The notes: generated from the letters alone by a model not told the origin. Shown: positions 1 through 7,643, numbered from the stretch's first letter. The stretch is 14,180 nt of DNA from CAZNVG01 sp964576475 (GCA_964576475.1 CAZNVG010000028.1:1-14180); one strand, 5' to 3'. Numbers and translations: made by a program.

Positions 1-27
1 TAAAGGACAAGAAGTTGTCTTATATAC

Positions 28-55
28 TCAACGACCCCTTTAGAACAGTCGTTGA
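28..55. repeat. 8-bp inverted repeat with 12-base loop
   Basis: TCAACGAC at 28-35 is the exact reverse complement of GTCGTTGA at 48-55. Neither side is followed by a T-run, so it is not an obvious terminator. It could be a protein-binding site or part of a gene lying mostly outside the window. No coding sequence is recognised in 1-148. Confidence 0.35.
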
Positions 56-62
56 AACAAAG

Positions 63-81
63 AAAAAGAGCCTTGCGGCTC
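63..81 (-). terminator. Intrinsic terminator after the OLD gene
   Basis: Read on the minus strand, a 5-bp GC-rich stem (GAGCC / GGCTC, loop GCAA) is followed directly by TTTTTCTTTG. It sits about 70 bases downstream of the OLD nuclease stop codon and has the U-run on the minus-strand side only, so it should end the leftward transcription unit. The stem is short. Confidence 0.65.
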
Positions 82-148
82 ATAATTCAAACATTTGGTG
101 CCCTTGACCGACTTTCTTTCGAACACCTCTTACAGTGGCTGGAACAGA

Positions 149-1936
149 TTAGAGAGCAATAATTGCTTCCAGAATCTCTAGAATTTCATATTTCTCTTCA
201 ATGCCATCTTGATACTTGGAGTTATCGAGTATTTGCTGCGCGGTCATTGCTGGCCAGAAAGTATTTATAACCTTACTCATAGCTATGTTATTAGTTGTGC
301 TAATTAAATGCTTCGCATCATCATAGTCATTACATGTAACCCCAACTATGCTTTCATCGAGATAGTTCTCGATCTCCCGTTTCCTTGTTACGACTGCATG
401 ATGACCATCTTGAATAAGCTGCTTACAGTATTCTTCGTTCTGAGTATCTGGAGAGGAGCTGTTCTCTCGATCAGAATCAAGCATAACGAAGTACTTTAGA
501 CCGAGGTCTTCAGCTTTATTATGCTCCATCCACTTTTTGATACCTGGGCACCCACCCAAAGGTAGCGCTAATATATGCGCATCGTCAAAGTCTTTTGATA
601 ACTTACCGTTTGCCTTCAAAGAACGAGCAGCATGCTCCAAGAATATACAATCAGGAATGCCCTCCACTAATACTATCTTTTTGGCGCTTCCAAACTTCTG
701 TGGCGAGATCCGACCCAAAGAATCAGCAGCAAGAATAAGGCCCTGCTCACCATTAACGATTACAGGTAGGTCGTTTACCACGCTAACAAACCTAACTCCT
801 GCATTATTAACGTCTTCAATTAGTTCTGATGAGTGAGTCGTTATTAGTACTTGTCTTTTCTCGTCCGCAGCTAAGTCAAGCAAAGATCGAATAATAAGAT
901 CTTGATTATTCGGATGCTGCGATGTTTCTGGCTCTTCAATTGCATATATAATATTCGCTTCGTTCGTACCGCTTTTACTCTCTGCCTCTGCACGGAAAAA
1001 GTTGAGTAATACTAATCTTCTAGTCCCACTACCCCTCTTATTCAAAGGTACGCCCCTGTGATCATGTATTTTAAAGTCAAAGCTCCACGTGGGCCTCTTC
1101 TTGAATTCCGGTTTTAGCTTTTGAGCCAAGCTCGGATCCATTTCGTGAAGCTTCTCTAGAGCTCGTTTCGTAACTTGCTCAACTTGTTCTATTATCTTCT
1201 TTTCTAGAGTTTGGATTTCTGCATCATACTGCTTTTTCGCCTCTTTAACAGCTAATTGTATCGGATCTTTTGCTTCAGTATCCGTGTCCACAGTCTGGCG
1301 ATCGACCTTGAATATAAAAAACTCAGGGAATTCTTTTTCTAAGTTTTTATAGACCTTTTGGAATTTTTCACTCAGATCGTTGTACGACAACATCGTCTCC
1401 CTGGTCGCGAGTGAGGGGTTGCTACGCCATATTGCCTTGCGTATTTCGTTACTAATTCGATCGTCGTGACTCCTTACCCCTAATTCTGTAGCACGTGCTT
1501 TCAGATTTTCTATCTTGAGTGTTAGTAAATCATCAAAGCCTGTGTCAGATGGGTGGTTGCAGCGGATAAATATTTGCGCATCTTTCTCTACACTTTTGGC
1601 AGTACACCTGTAAATTTTTGTTATCTCAAGCTGACCATCCTGATTGGTCATATATTCGTCCTGTAAAGTTGTGTCTGCAGTCGTATCGACAGTAATACTT
1701 TCAGGCAGTTGGTCAAAGACACAAGTAATACTAATTTCACGATTTTCACCACAATCAATATTCAAATCGTCGATGTCGGGTGTCGTACCGTCAAAAAAGA
1801 TCTCTAGAGCCTCAAGTATGGATGACTTACCGGAATCATTTTTTCCCACAACAGCAGTAAGAGTATCTTCCAGTTCAAGTTTTTGCTCGTCACGATAGCC
1901 TCGAAAATTTCGTAATTTTACTTGTTTGAGTTTCAT
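149..1936 (-). CDS. OLD-family ATP-dependent endonuclease (AAA/ABC ATPase + TOPRIM)
   Basis: This is an overcoming-lysogenization-defect (OLD) type protein, an SMC/ABC-like ATPase fused to a TOPRIM nuclease. Visible motifs are Walker A GKNDSGKSS (31-39), an ABC-signature-like NKRGSGTRRL (299-308), Walker B with YAIEEPETSQHP (331-342) and an H-loop ITTHSSEL (365-372). A TOPRIM domain follows, with VLVEGIPD (422-429), LDSDR (486-490; acidic D487 and D489) and KREIENYL (519-526). The middle (about 220-275) is charged and probably coiled-coil. The 595-residue length is normal for the family. No UvrD-like partner is adjacent, so this is not a standard Gabija pair. The known family cuts DNA and acts in phage or plasmid interference; here it is probably element cargo. 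The start is fixed by an extended -10 box eight bases upstream. There is no Shine-Dalgarno site, so translation is likely leaderless. A palindrome lies in its promoter. Confidence 0.9.
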   Translation of the reverse strand: MKLKQVKLRNFRGYRDEQKLELEDTLTAVVGKNDSGKSSILEALEIFFDGTTPDIDDLNIDCGENREISITCVFDQLPESITVDTTADTTLQDEYMTNQDGQLEITKIYRCTAKSVEKDAQIFIRCNHPSDTGFDDLLTLKIENLKARATELGVRSHDDRISNEIRKAIWRSNPSLATRETMLSYNDLSEKFQKVYKNLEKEFPEFFIFKVDRQTVDTDTEAKDPIQLAVKEAKKQYDAEIQTLEKKIIEQVEQVTKRALEKLHEMDPSLAQKLKPEFKKRPTWSFDFKIHDHRGVPLNKRGSGTRRLVLLNFFRAEAESKSGTNEANIIYAIEEPETSQHPNNQDLIIRSLLDLAADEKRQVLITTHSSELIEDVNNAGVRFVSVVNDLPVIVNGEQGLILAADSLGRISPQKFGSAKKIVLVEGIPDCIFLEHAARSLKANGKLSKDFDDAHILALPLGGCPGIKKWMEHNKAEDLGLKYFVMLDSDRENSSSPDTQNEEYCKQLIQDGHHAVVTRKREIENYLDESIVGVTCNDYDDAKHLISTTNNIAMSKVINTFWPAMTAQQILDNSKYQDGIEEKYEILEILEAIIAL

Positions 1937-1944
1937 TCACTCAA

Positions 1945-1953
1945 ATTATAACA
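1945..1953 (-). promoter_or_regulatory. Extended -10 promoter of the OLD gene, leaderless
   Basis: On the minus strand TGT-TATAAT (an extended -10, TGN-TATAAT) ends eight bases before the ATG at 1936. A start site about seven bases below the -10 would leave only one to three untranslated bases. No convincing -35 box is seen, as expected for an extended -10 promoter. Confidence 0.7.
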
Positions 1954-1954
1954 A

Positions 1955-1967
1955 TGTTAACTTAACA
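1955..1967. promoter_or_regulatory. Perfect 6-1-6 palindrome, candidate operator of the OLD promoter
   Basis: TGTTAA-C-TTAACA is an exact odd palindrome just upstream of the extended -10 box of the OLD gene, between the upstream XRE gene and OLD. A bound regulator would block RNA polymerase. The adjacent XRE protein is the obvious candidate, but that is inference. Confidence 0.45.
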
Positions 1968-1984
1968 GTTTATTAAATCTGTAG

Positions 1985-2203
1985 CTAGAAAAGCTCTAGG
2001 GACTTTATTTTAAGGACTTTCATGATGCCTTGGAGTTTTTCGAAAGAAGGATTTTCTTCGCCGCGCTCAACACGCGCATAGAAGTTTACATGTACACCCG
2101 ATTTTGTAGCGACTTCTAATTGAGTCAGTTTTAAGATTTCACGAGCTTTCTTTAAACGCTCGCCGAGTTCCTTGCGTGCCTTTTCCTGTTCGTCACTAGC
2201 CAT
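1985..2203 (-). CDS. Small XRE-family HTH regulator (element copy)
   Basis: A 72-residue protein that is almost entirely one Cro/C1-type helix-turn-helix domain (about residues 14-68). It has the family pattern LKKAREILKLTQLEVATKSG, then VNFYARVERGEENPS and a closing helix. It most likely binds an operator as a dimer. It lies between the giant helicase-methyltransferase gene (22 bases upstream) and the OLD gene (48 bases downstream), all in one direction, yet it has its own extended -10 promoter. The ATG at 2203 follows that -10 box by eight bases without a Shine-Dalgarno site, so the transcript should be leaderless. It resembles the second XRE gene at 12283-12495, especially around VN.YA..ERGE..PS. 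The target is probably its own promoter and the recombinase promoter, which share a 10-base word. Confidence 0.88.
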   Translation of the reverse strand: MASDEQEKARKELGERLKKAREILKLTQLEVATKSGVHVNFYARVERGEENPSFEKLQGIMKVLKIKSLELF

Positions 2204-2220
2204 ATACGGATATTATACCA
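2204..2220 (-). promoter_or_regulatory. XRE promoter (TGG-TATAAT) with putative operator word
   Basis: The minus strand carries the extended -10 TGGTATAAT (2212-2220), eight bases before the ATG. TATACGGATA (plus-strand reading, 2203-2212) covers the start region. The same ten bases occur at 7627-7636 over the recombinase operon promoter, suggesting a common operator and autoregulation. The promoter lies in the short gap after the giant gene's stop codon. Confidence 0.65.
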
Positions 2221-2225
2221 TCGTG

Positions 2226-5200
2226 CTACTTAATGACCACTGCGCCCGACCCAATGTTTAGCTTCTTGAATAAGACGTATCGCTTGCCGTTCCATATTCT
2301 CGACAAGCCGCTGTCGTACAATGCACTGCGTGGAATACCGGCAATCGAGCCAAATTGTCGCTTCATATTTTCCATCAGACCCAGTACACGAGTTTCTTCT
2401 TCTAGTGCTAGTTGATCTGTTTTGTTAAGCTCAACTTCAAGCTTACTGTCACCAACAGTAAAATGAGTAGCCATTTTTCTAACATCACGCAGCGAAGCTC
2501 TGGTTGGCTTGAATTTCATTCCTTGTAAACCTTCTGTGCCAAGTTCTCTGGCAATAGCTGATGCGTCAGTATCGCAGTCATGTGTTTTCTCTAGAGTTAA
2601 CACACGTCCCTTGAAGTTAGTACCGCTTGATGCCTCACCAGAGTATCCACCAACAACCTTAAAACCTAGTTTGCCTACAAGTGCGTTGAATGACTCTATA
2701 TCCCGTAAATCCATGGAGTAAATCATAGTAACCACTGCACGGCCGCCTTGTGGCAATACGCGGTTAATCTCCTGTAGGACTTGCATTCGCTCTAGGTTCT
2801 GCCTTGTAGGCGTGAAGCTCGTGTAGTGCCAGCTCAGAGATAAGTTGGCGTAATCAATCGATTTGTCTGCTATTGGAAGTCGGGCAAAACTACCTAGTAC
2901 ACGCTGGCCTTGACCTGGCTTAAAGTGATGTGGGTTAATATCCAAACTAACTACTCGATCAGCAAGTCTTTCTGGAATGTGTCTTTTTAGCATCTCAGGG
3001 CCGGAAGCAATATCAAGCACCCTAACCCCTCCTGGCTCTTGACCTTTTTCGTCAACAAACTTACTAATTAATGAGCCAGCCAAACGCCCTGCGTTAGCTT
3101 GATAACTCCGGGAGCCAACGAGCTCTGCATATGATTCGGCATATAAACGATCGTACTTAGCCAGGAACTTCTTAAAGTCCTCCTCGCCGAGTTCTTTAAC
3201 GTGACCATATATCTTCATCATCTTATCCCAAGACGAGAAGTAGTGCTCTGCAAGGTCTGCGTTAAACTCAAGGTCAGGCTGAACTTGTTTTTCTGCCTGA
3301 CGTAGCATTTCTTTCTCAATATCAGTAATCGGGACACCCCTTAGGAGTTTTTCAACTGCTTGATACTTTGATTCGATGTAGCGATGCATTCCGTCTTCAA
3401 TGGTTCCTGCAGTAATAAATGTATGGCTTACCAAGTCGCCTACTAGGCCTGGCCGATAGACGCGACCCCTCTGTTGCAGCTTGTCGTACTGTGTCCACGG
3501 TTCGTTGTAGAAGAATATTTCTTGTGCTGCAGAGAAGTCTACCCCAACATCTGCAGTTTGACCACTGACAAGCAACAATACCTTATGGCCTGCCGTTCGC
3601 AGTTCTTCTTGAATCTCTAAACGACGACTCTTAGGAACATCGCCTTCAATCGTCACGACATGGACATCATCAGGAAGATTGAGGTTTGGCACTATAGTAG
3701 TGTCCCCACGAATAACGCCTTCTATGTAGCCATTCACAAACATAACTACCTTGTCTTTTGTTGCAAACGTTTTTTGCAGTTCTTCACCGACTGCTTTTAC
3801 TTTGGAGCCAATAATATTGGGGGTTGCGTCAAGCATATCGGGGTTAAGCATAAACTGGCGCAATAACTGCATCTTCTCGTTAGCTGTAAGCTCGTCTTCT
3901 TCAACCAAGATTTCATACGCATCTTTTTCTTCTTGGCTAATCTCGATGACATGCGTAACTTCTTCAAGATTAGGCATAGAGACACTCTCTGCTAGCGACT
4001 TCATTTGCATACGGGGCACGAGTAGACTACGAATGTTTAATATATCGCCGTTAATAATTTGGCTAACTAGTTGTTTGTTAGGGATATCTTTAAATTCATC
4101 AGGGTAAAGCAGCTTAAGCGTCATGGCGATATCGCTCGGTTTGTTTGGCACGGGTGTACCTGACAGTAAAGCAAGATAGCCAGTACCATCATCTTCAATC
4201 TTTTCAGCTAGTCGTATTACACTCTCAGCCCTACGTCCATCAGTGATATTCTTCAGTTTATGCATTTCGTCAACGATCAGCATGCCATAATCAAGTGCTA
4301 GTAAGCCGTCGGTATATTCTTCATTAAGTCGTTCTTGGGAGATGATCACGTAATCGTAACTTGCAGAATCAATACCCACTAAATCATTAGGTGACTCAAC
4401 CGTTAACACGCTCGGAGCCTGTCCTTCTTTAAAGTAATCAGTAAGATATCCCTGCCAAACTTCTACAACATTACCGGGAACAACAATGACTGCTTGTTTT
4501 ACGCCTAATATTTCCTTAGCCATGATGACGGAAGCACTTTTACCGGTACCCATTTCGTCAGCAATAAGCACTCGGTGTTTAAATGCAATTTCTTGAACGT
4601 TAATTCTTTGGTTAATATCAGGGAACATGCGTCCAGGAGCCAGCTCATCTACAAATTGATCGGGTTTGTGAATATTCTGGAATAGTAAATCGTAATACGC
4701 TTCGACTTCATCCAGAACTTGCTGCAAGTCAGGAGTGCTGAAATCTTTAGTCTCTTCCCTAATGTGCTCTACATATTCTGCAACCGCTTCGAACGTAACA
4801 AACTCTGAACCAGTACGACTTGCACGGTTCAGTAATTTAAGACAGTCAGTTTTAATAACTTCTACCAGTCCATCCTTAAACTCAGTATCTGCAAGCAGTT
4901 CAGCGCTTGTTTTAAGTCCACCTAAACTAAATTCACCCTTTATGACAAGATAATCTCCTAGGTAGTCAGCGAGGGAACTGCGTACATAATCTACCGGAAG
5001 TTTGCGGTATTCCGGTCTAAAGCGGTAAAGGATATCCACAGCCCTTTCCGCACCGAATAGGCCAAGTAAATCCTTAAATTCTTGATGCTCTACAGACCCT
5101 TCTTCGTCTATACCGCTCAGAAATTCCCTAACATCCTCTCGTAGAAACTCTTGCTCACGGATTTGCTCACGAGACTCATTGCGTTGATTAACCAGCTCAG

Positions 5201-6581
5201 TAACACGTGCACTGAGAGCACCTTGTAATGCAGGAGAGATGAATTCGTAGTTACCCGTTTCACCCCTATGCATGGCAAACTCGCCAGCGCGATCTTCACG
5301 GAACTCATCTGCCACTTTAAACACTAGACCAATATCTGCTTGCAGTCTGATTGCCAGAGCTGACTTAGTTATCCAATCTTGTGGTGCATCGGTGAGTACA
5401 CCCTTGCGCATTGCGGCCACAAGTTCTGGCGCTAGATGCAGGTGGGGCCGCTTTTGACCTGTTCTGTAAACTACGAACCACTCTGGGTGTTCTTCGCGAT
5501 ACTGCTCAGCTAGCTGCACGGCAGTGTTAAAGTCGACACCTAATTTTGTTGCAGCACGGCTTGTTGTAGACCAACCTTTAGGTGCAGGCTCAATCGCTTG
5601 AACCTCGGCTTTTACCAAGGCAACTAATTCAGGAGAGTAGTGCAATACTGTCTTGTGGGAGTTGCGATCACGATGCACCGCAAACCATTCTGGGTGTTCT
5701 TCGCGATACTGCTCAGCTAGCTTCCTTACGTGTTCCGACGATAGAGCACATGTCTCGGCCAGACTATTCGTTGTGGACCAATCTTCTGGAGCTTCAACTA
5801 CACCCGAGATTTCTGCTCTAAGCGTGGCCACGAGCTCTGGCGCAAAGTGAGCATATCTTTGCCCCTTACTATTTCGATAGTCTTTAAACCATTCTGGGTG
5901 TTCTTCGCGATACTGCTCAGCGCGTGCCTGCAAAAGATTATCACTAACTTTGAGTTCACGAGACAGCGTCCTGCCCATCTCCCAGCCCTCAGGTGCCTTA
6001 TTACCAACTTCTTTTTGAATTATTTTTACTAAGTCAGGGTGATAGAATTCTACCACCCGACTGCCGCGAGCTCGATAGCCCTTAAACCATTCTGGGTGTT
6101 CTTCGCGATAGGGCCCTATAATGGTGAGAATGGTCGTTCTTCCCGCGCCAGTAATCTCTTTAGTAGCAGTATTATTAAGCCAACCTTGAGGAGGATCTTC
6201 TATGGCTCCGATGGCCGCCTTAACGATATTTACTAGGTCAGGCGCAAAGTGAACCTGAGGCTGACCTGACACATCCTCGAACACCTCAAACCATTCTGGA
6301 TGTTCATCTGCATGTTCTTTGGCAATTTTGGCTACTTTTCCATGCGAGACACCAAGTACCTTTGCTAAACCCCCGTTTGTGATCCACTCCTCACGCAACA
6401 CCTCAGCATCAGTATTATGGCCTTGCACCTGAATACTCTCGCCAATAGCTACAGACCCGGTAGATATTCGCTCGGGATGCTCAGCGGCAAGTCCAGAATC
6501 AGTCGAAATAACTAGCGTCAATTCACCAGATTCAACTTCCTGCGCTGCAGTATTTTTCTTGTCTTCACCACTAGTGGTCAT
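2226..6581 (-). CDS. Giant HTH-repeat / SNF2-type helicase / SAM methyltransferase fusion
   Basis: A 1451-residue multidomain protein. Residues 66-455 hold six repeats of 65-69 residues: a tryptophan-led HTH-like segment, (A)EQYREEHPEWF, a short hairpin-like piece, then HFAPELV. The sixth repeat is degenerate. About 456-640 is an unassigned helical linker. An SF2/SNF2-type motor follows, with DEMGTGKS (675-682), VDEMHKLKN (770-778), SGTP (807-810), DVGVDFSAAQ (1011-1020) and QQRGRVYRPG (1036-1045). About 1185-1330 is a class I methyltransferase resembling Methyltransf_11, with VLDIASGPE (1188-1196), VSLDINP (1211-1217) and EINRVLPQGG (1271-1280). It lacks an NPPY-type motif, so adenine-N6 DNA methylation is not indicated. 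The last ~115 residues are unassigned. A GAGG ribosome-binding site supports the start. The gene follows the Replic_Relax-like gene by 50 bases. Role is unknown; large helicase-methyltransferase fusions of plasmids and phages (for example DarB) work in anti-restriction or DNA processing. Confidence 0.9.
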   Translation of the reverse strand: MTTSGEDKKNTAAQEVESGELTLVISTDSGLAAEHPERISTGSVAIGESIQVQGHNTDAEVLREEWITNGGLAKVLGVSHGKVAKIAKEHADEHPEWFEVFEDVSGQPQVHFAPDLVNIVKAAIGAIEDPPQGWLNNTATKEITGAGRTTILTIIGPYREEHPEWFKGYRARGSRVVEFYHPDLVKIIQKEVGNKAPEGWEMGRTLSRELKVSDNLLQARAEQYREEHPEWFKDYRNSKGQRYAHFAPELVATLRAEISGVVEAPEDWSTTNSLAETCALSSEHVRKLAEQYREEHPEWFAVHRDRNSHKTVLHYSPELVALVKAEVQAIEPAPKGWSTTSRAATKLGVDFNTAVQLAEQYREEHPEWFVVYRTGQKRPHLHLAPELVAAMRKGVLTDAPQDWITKSALAIRLQADIGLVFKVADEFREDRAGEFAMHRGETGNYEFISPALQGALSARVTELVNQRNESREQIREQEFLREDVREFLSGIDEEGSVEHQEFKDLLGLFGAERAVDILYRFRPEYRKLPVDYVRSSLADYLGDYLVIKGEFSLGGLKTSAELLADTEFKDGLVEVIKTDCLKLLNRASRTGSEFVTFEAVAEYVEHIREETKDFSTPDLQQVLDEVEAYYDLLFQNIHKPDQFVDELAPGRMFPDINQRINVQEIAFKHRVLIADEMGTGKSASVIMAKEILGVKQAVIVVPGNVVEVWQGYLTDYFKEGQAPSVLTVESPNDLVGIDSASYDYVIISQERLNEEYTDGLLALDYGMLIVDEMHKLKNITDGRRAESVIRLAEKIEDDGTGYLALLSGTPVPNKPSDIAMTLKLLYPDEFKDIPNKQLVSQIINGDILNIRSLLVPRMQMKSLAESVSMPNLEEVTHVIEISQEEKDAYEILVEEDELTANEKMQLLRQFMLNPDMLDATPNIIGSKVKAVGEELQKTFATKDKVVMFVNGYIEGVIRGDTTIVPNLNLPDDVHVVTIEGDVPKSRRLEIQEELRTAGHKVLLLVSGQTADVGVDFSAAQEIFFYNEPWTQYDKLQQRGRVYRPGLVGDLVSHTFITAGTIEDGMHRYIESKYQAVEKLLRGVPITDIEKEMLRQAEKQVQPDLEFNADLAEHYFSSWDKMMKIYGHVKELGEEDFKKFLAKYDRLYAESYAELVGSRSYQANAGRLAGSLISKFVDEKGQEPGGVRVLDIASGPEMLKRHIPERLADRVVSLDINPHHFKPGQGQRVLGSFARLPIADKSIDYANLSLSWHYTSFTPTRQNLERMQVLQEINRVLPQGGRAVVTMIYSMDLRDIESFNALVGKLGFKVVGGYSGEASSGTNFKGRVLTLEKTHDCDTDASAIARELGTEGLQGMKFKPTRASLRDVRKMATHFTVGDSKLEVELNKTDQLALEEETRVLGLMENMKRQFGSIAGIPRSALYDSGLSRIWNGKRYVLFKKLNIGSGAVVIK
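5217..6386 (-). repeat. Tandem repeat array inside the giant gene (six units of about 200 bp)
   Basis: Six in-frame units of 198-207 bp encode the HTH-like repeats. The most conserved word, coding for EQYREEHPEWF, begins on the plus strand at 5476, 5683, 5887, 6085 and 6289. The copies at 5476, 5683 and 5887 are almost identical over about 35 bases (one difference in the shared part). The copy at 6085 matches for about 26 bases and then differs, and the 6289 copy is more diverged. The sixth unit (about 5217-5377) lost the EHPEWF word. Conservation at silent positions points to recent duplication or gene conversion. Confidence 0.9.
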
Positions 6582-6631
6582 ACTTGCCTCGTAAATACAT
6601 ATTATATAACTTTTTCAAATATTTTACTAGA

Positions 6632-7462
6632 CTATTCTGCTTGTGGTGGACTAACTAAACTAATGTAAACGTTTTCATTGAAAGCGTCTGCCCAAACAAT
6701 TGGATTATCATTTGCTTCTATAAGTCGTTCAGTGGTTACGGTATGAAAATCAAAGTCCTGAATTGTACCTTCGATTGTATTTAGGAGTTTCTTCTCTATC
6801 TTCTCAGTCGGTACAACAAGCAGTACACATGGATAGTCACCCTCCCAACCCTCATCTTCTTCGTGAGTTTGGTAACGGCGTAGGAGTTTTATATGCACAA
6901 AGTACGGTACCTTAGTTTCAAGAATACTTAACATAAACTCGTTTACTAAGTCGTCTTTCGGTTTAGATCGGCGCATGTAAAGATCTGGCCTAGGATTTGG
7001 GAATTGCTCAAAGGCACTAAGCTCAAACTTGGTGAATATCTCAAAGATATCTGAATAACGTCGTTTTAGAGCTAAGTGTACCTCCATAAGCTGCAGACAC
7101 TTGTTGATATAGTCCATATCCATATGTTTGTTCTTATACATGTTTCGCAGAGAGTTTTCGGAAAATATTGCGTTCTCTTCTTCTCGGAGTAATCGGATTG
7201 CCTTCTTGTCTAGTGAATAGATAGCAGGAATATGCCTGAGTCTAAAAGTACCGTCATATCTTTTAACCAAATACTCTTGGTCAACCAGTACTTTTAAACT
7301 CTCAAATACACTCGAATGACTCTTCCCTAATACTCCTGCTAATAATGACGAACTGACAAACCTAAACTTGAATATAAGCTTTAATATTCGTATTTGTTTT
7401 TCTGATAATTGTTTTCTAAATTTCGGTTCACGTTTAACCACTGCTTCACACCTAGCTCTCAC
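6632..7462 (-). CDS. Replic_Relax-like winged-helix protein
   Basis: A 276-residue protein resembling the replication-relaxation family found beside conjugative and plasmid-like elements. An N-terminal winged helix (about 18-80: LSEKQIRILKLIFKFRFVSS, then a recognition helix and VKRYDGTFRL wing) is followed by a helical middle. The C-terminal domain has RPDLYM, LETK and a PCVLLVVPTEK strand. The PD...ExK spacing recalls a nuclease-like fold, which may be degenerate; activity is not shown. The GTG at 7462 opens the longest frame. A second GTG at 7441 has AGGTG at suitable distance and is an alternative start. The upstream promoter is TTGCAA-17-TATATA. It is first in the leftward unit, 50 bases ahead of the giant gene, so the two are probably co-transcribed. 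It may bind the origin-like region just upstream. Confidence 0.7.
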   Translation of the reverse strand: MRARCEAVVKREPKFRKQLSEKQIRILKLIFKFRFVSSSLLAGVLGKSHSSVFESLKVLVDQEYLVKRYDGTFRLRHIPAIYSLDKKAIRLLREEENAIFSENSLRNMYKNKHMDMDYINKCLQLMEVHLALKRRYSDIFEIFTKFELSAFEQFPNPRPDLYMRRSKPKDDLVNEFMLSILETKVPYFVHIKLLRRYQTHEEDEGWEGDYPCVLLVVPTEKIEKKLLNTIEGTIQDFDFHTVTTERLIEANDNPIVWADAFNENVYISLVSPPQAE

Positions 7463-7494
7463 CCATCACTAATTAATAAGTAGCTCTATATGTA

Positions 7495-7523
7495 TATATA
7501 AAAGAGAGGATTATTGTTTGCAA
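7495..7523 (-). promoter_or_regulatory. Promoter of the leftward unit (Replic_Relax-like, giant gene)
   Basis: The minus strand has TTGCAA (7518-7523), a 17-base spacer and TATATA (7495-7500). This predicts a start near 7488 and a leader of about 26 bases before the GTG at 7462. The -35 word equals that of the divergent promoter. Confidence 0.6.
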
Positions 7524-7547
7524 GCATAACAGATTAAATAGCTCGTT

Positions 7548-7584
7548 TAACTACGGACTCCGTTGTCCGTGTTACTTATCCACA
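7548..7584. other. Origin-like site: bulged hairpin plus perfect DnaA box
   Basis: TAAC-T-ACGGAC (7548-7558) pairs with GTCCGT-GTTA (7565-7574), giving ten base pairs with one bulged T around the loop TCCGTT. Two bases on lies TTATCCACA (7576-7584), the exact DnaA-box consensus. It sits between a replication-type gene and the recombinase gene, a natural place for a replication or transfer origin of the excised circle. Only one perfect box is seen, and no iteron series. Confidence 0.45.
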
Positions 7585-7613
7585 GGAATACGCAAAAGTA
7601 CATCAGTTTACTC

Positions 7614-7643
7614 TTGCAATACACACTATACGGATAGTACAAT
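7614..7643 (+). promoter_or_regulatory. Promoter of the ORFan-recombinase unit
   Basis: TTGCAA (7614-7619), an 18-base spacer and TACAAT (7638-7643) predict a start near 7650. The transcript would carry GAGGG (7664-7668) seven bases before the ATG at 7676. Confidence 0.65.

Noticed and set aside
95..101. TTGGTGC here matches TTGGTGC at 9490-9496 next to the tRNA-Gly 3' end, which could be the two short direct repeats left by a serine integrase with the element spanning 95-9490.
   Set aside because: A seven-base match is expected about once by chance at this distance, and no longer tRNA-derived similarity surrounds it. The left junction is therefore left open.
92..145. The TGGTGCCC...TTCGAACACC segment looks somewhat like a tRNA 3' end on the minus strand.
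   Set aside because: The T stem and acceptor stem do not pair, and no 5' half is present.
5034..5042. ATATCCACA, one mismatch from a DnaA box.
   Set aside because: It lies within the coding sequence of the giant protein, and a single-mismatch match is common by chance.
5217..6386. Regularly spaced, nearly identical words of about 35 bases resemble a CRISPR or minisatellite.
   Set aside because: The period is about 200 bases, a multiple of three or close to it, fully inside an uninterrupted reading frame, and the translation shows repeated protein domains.
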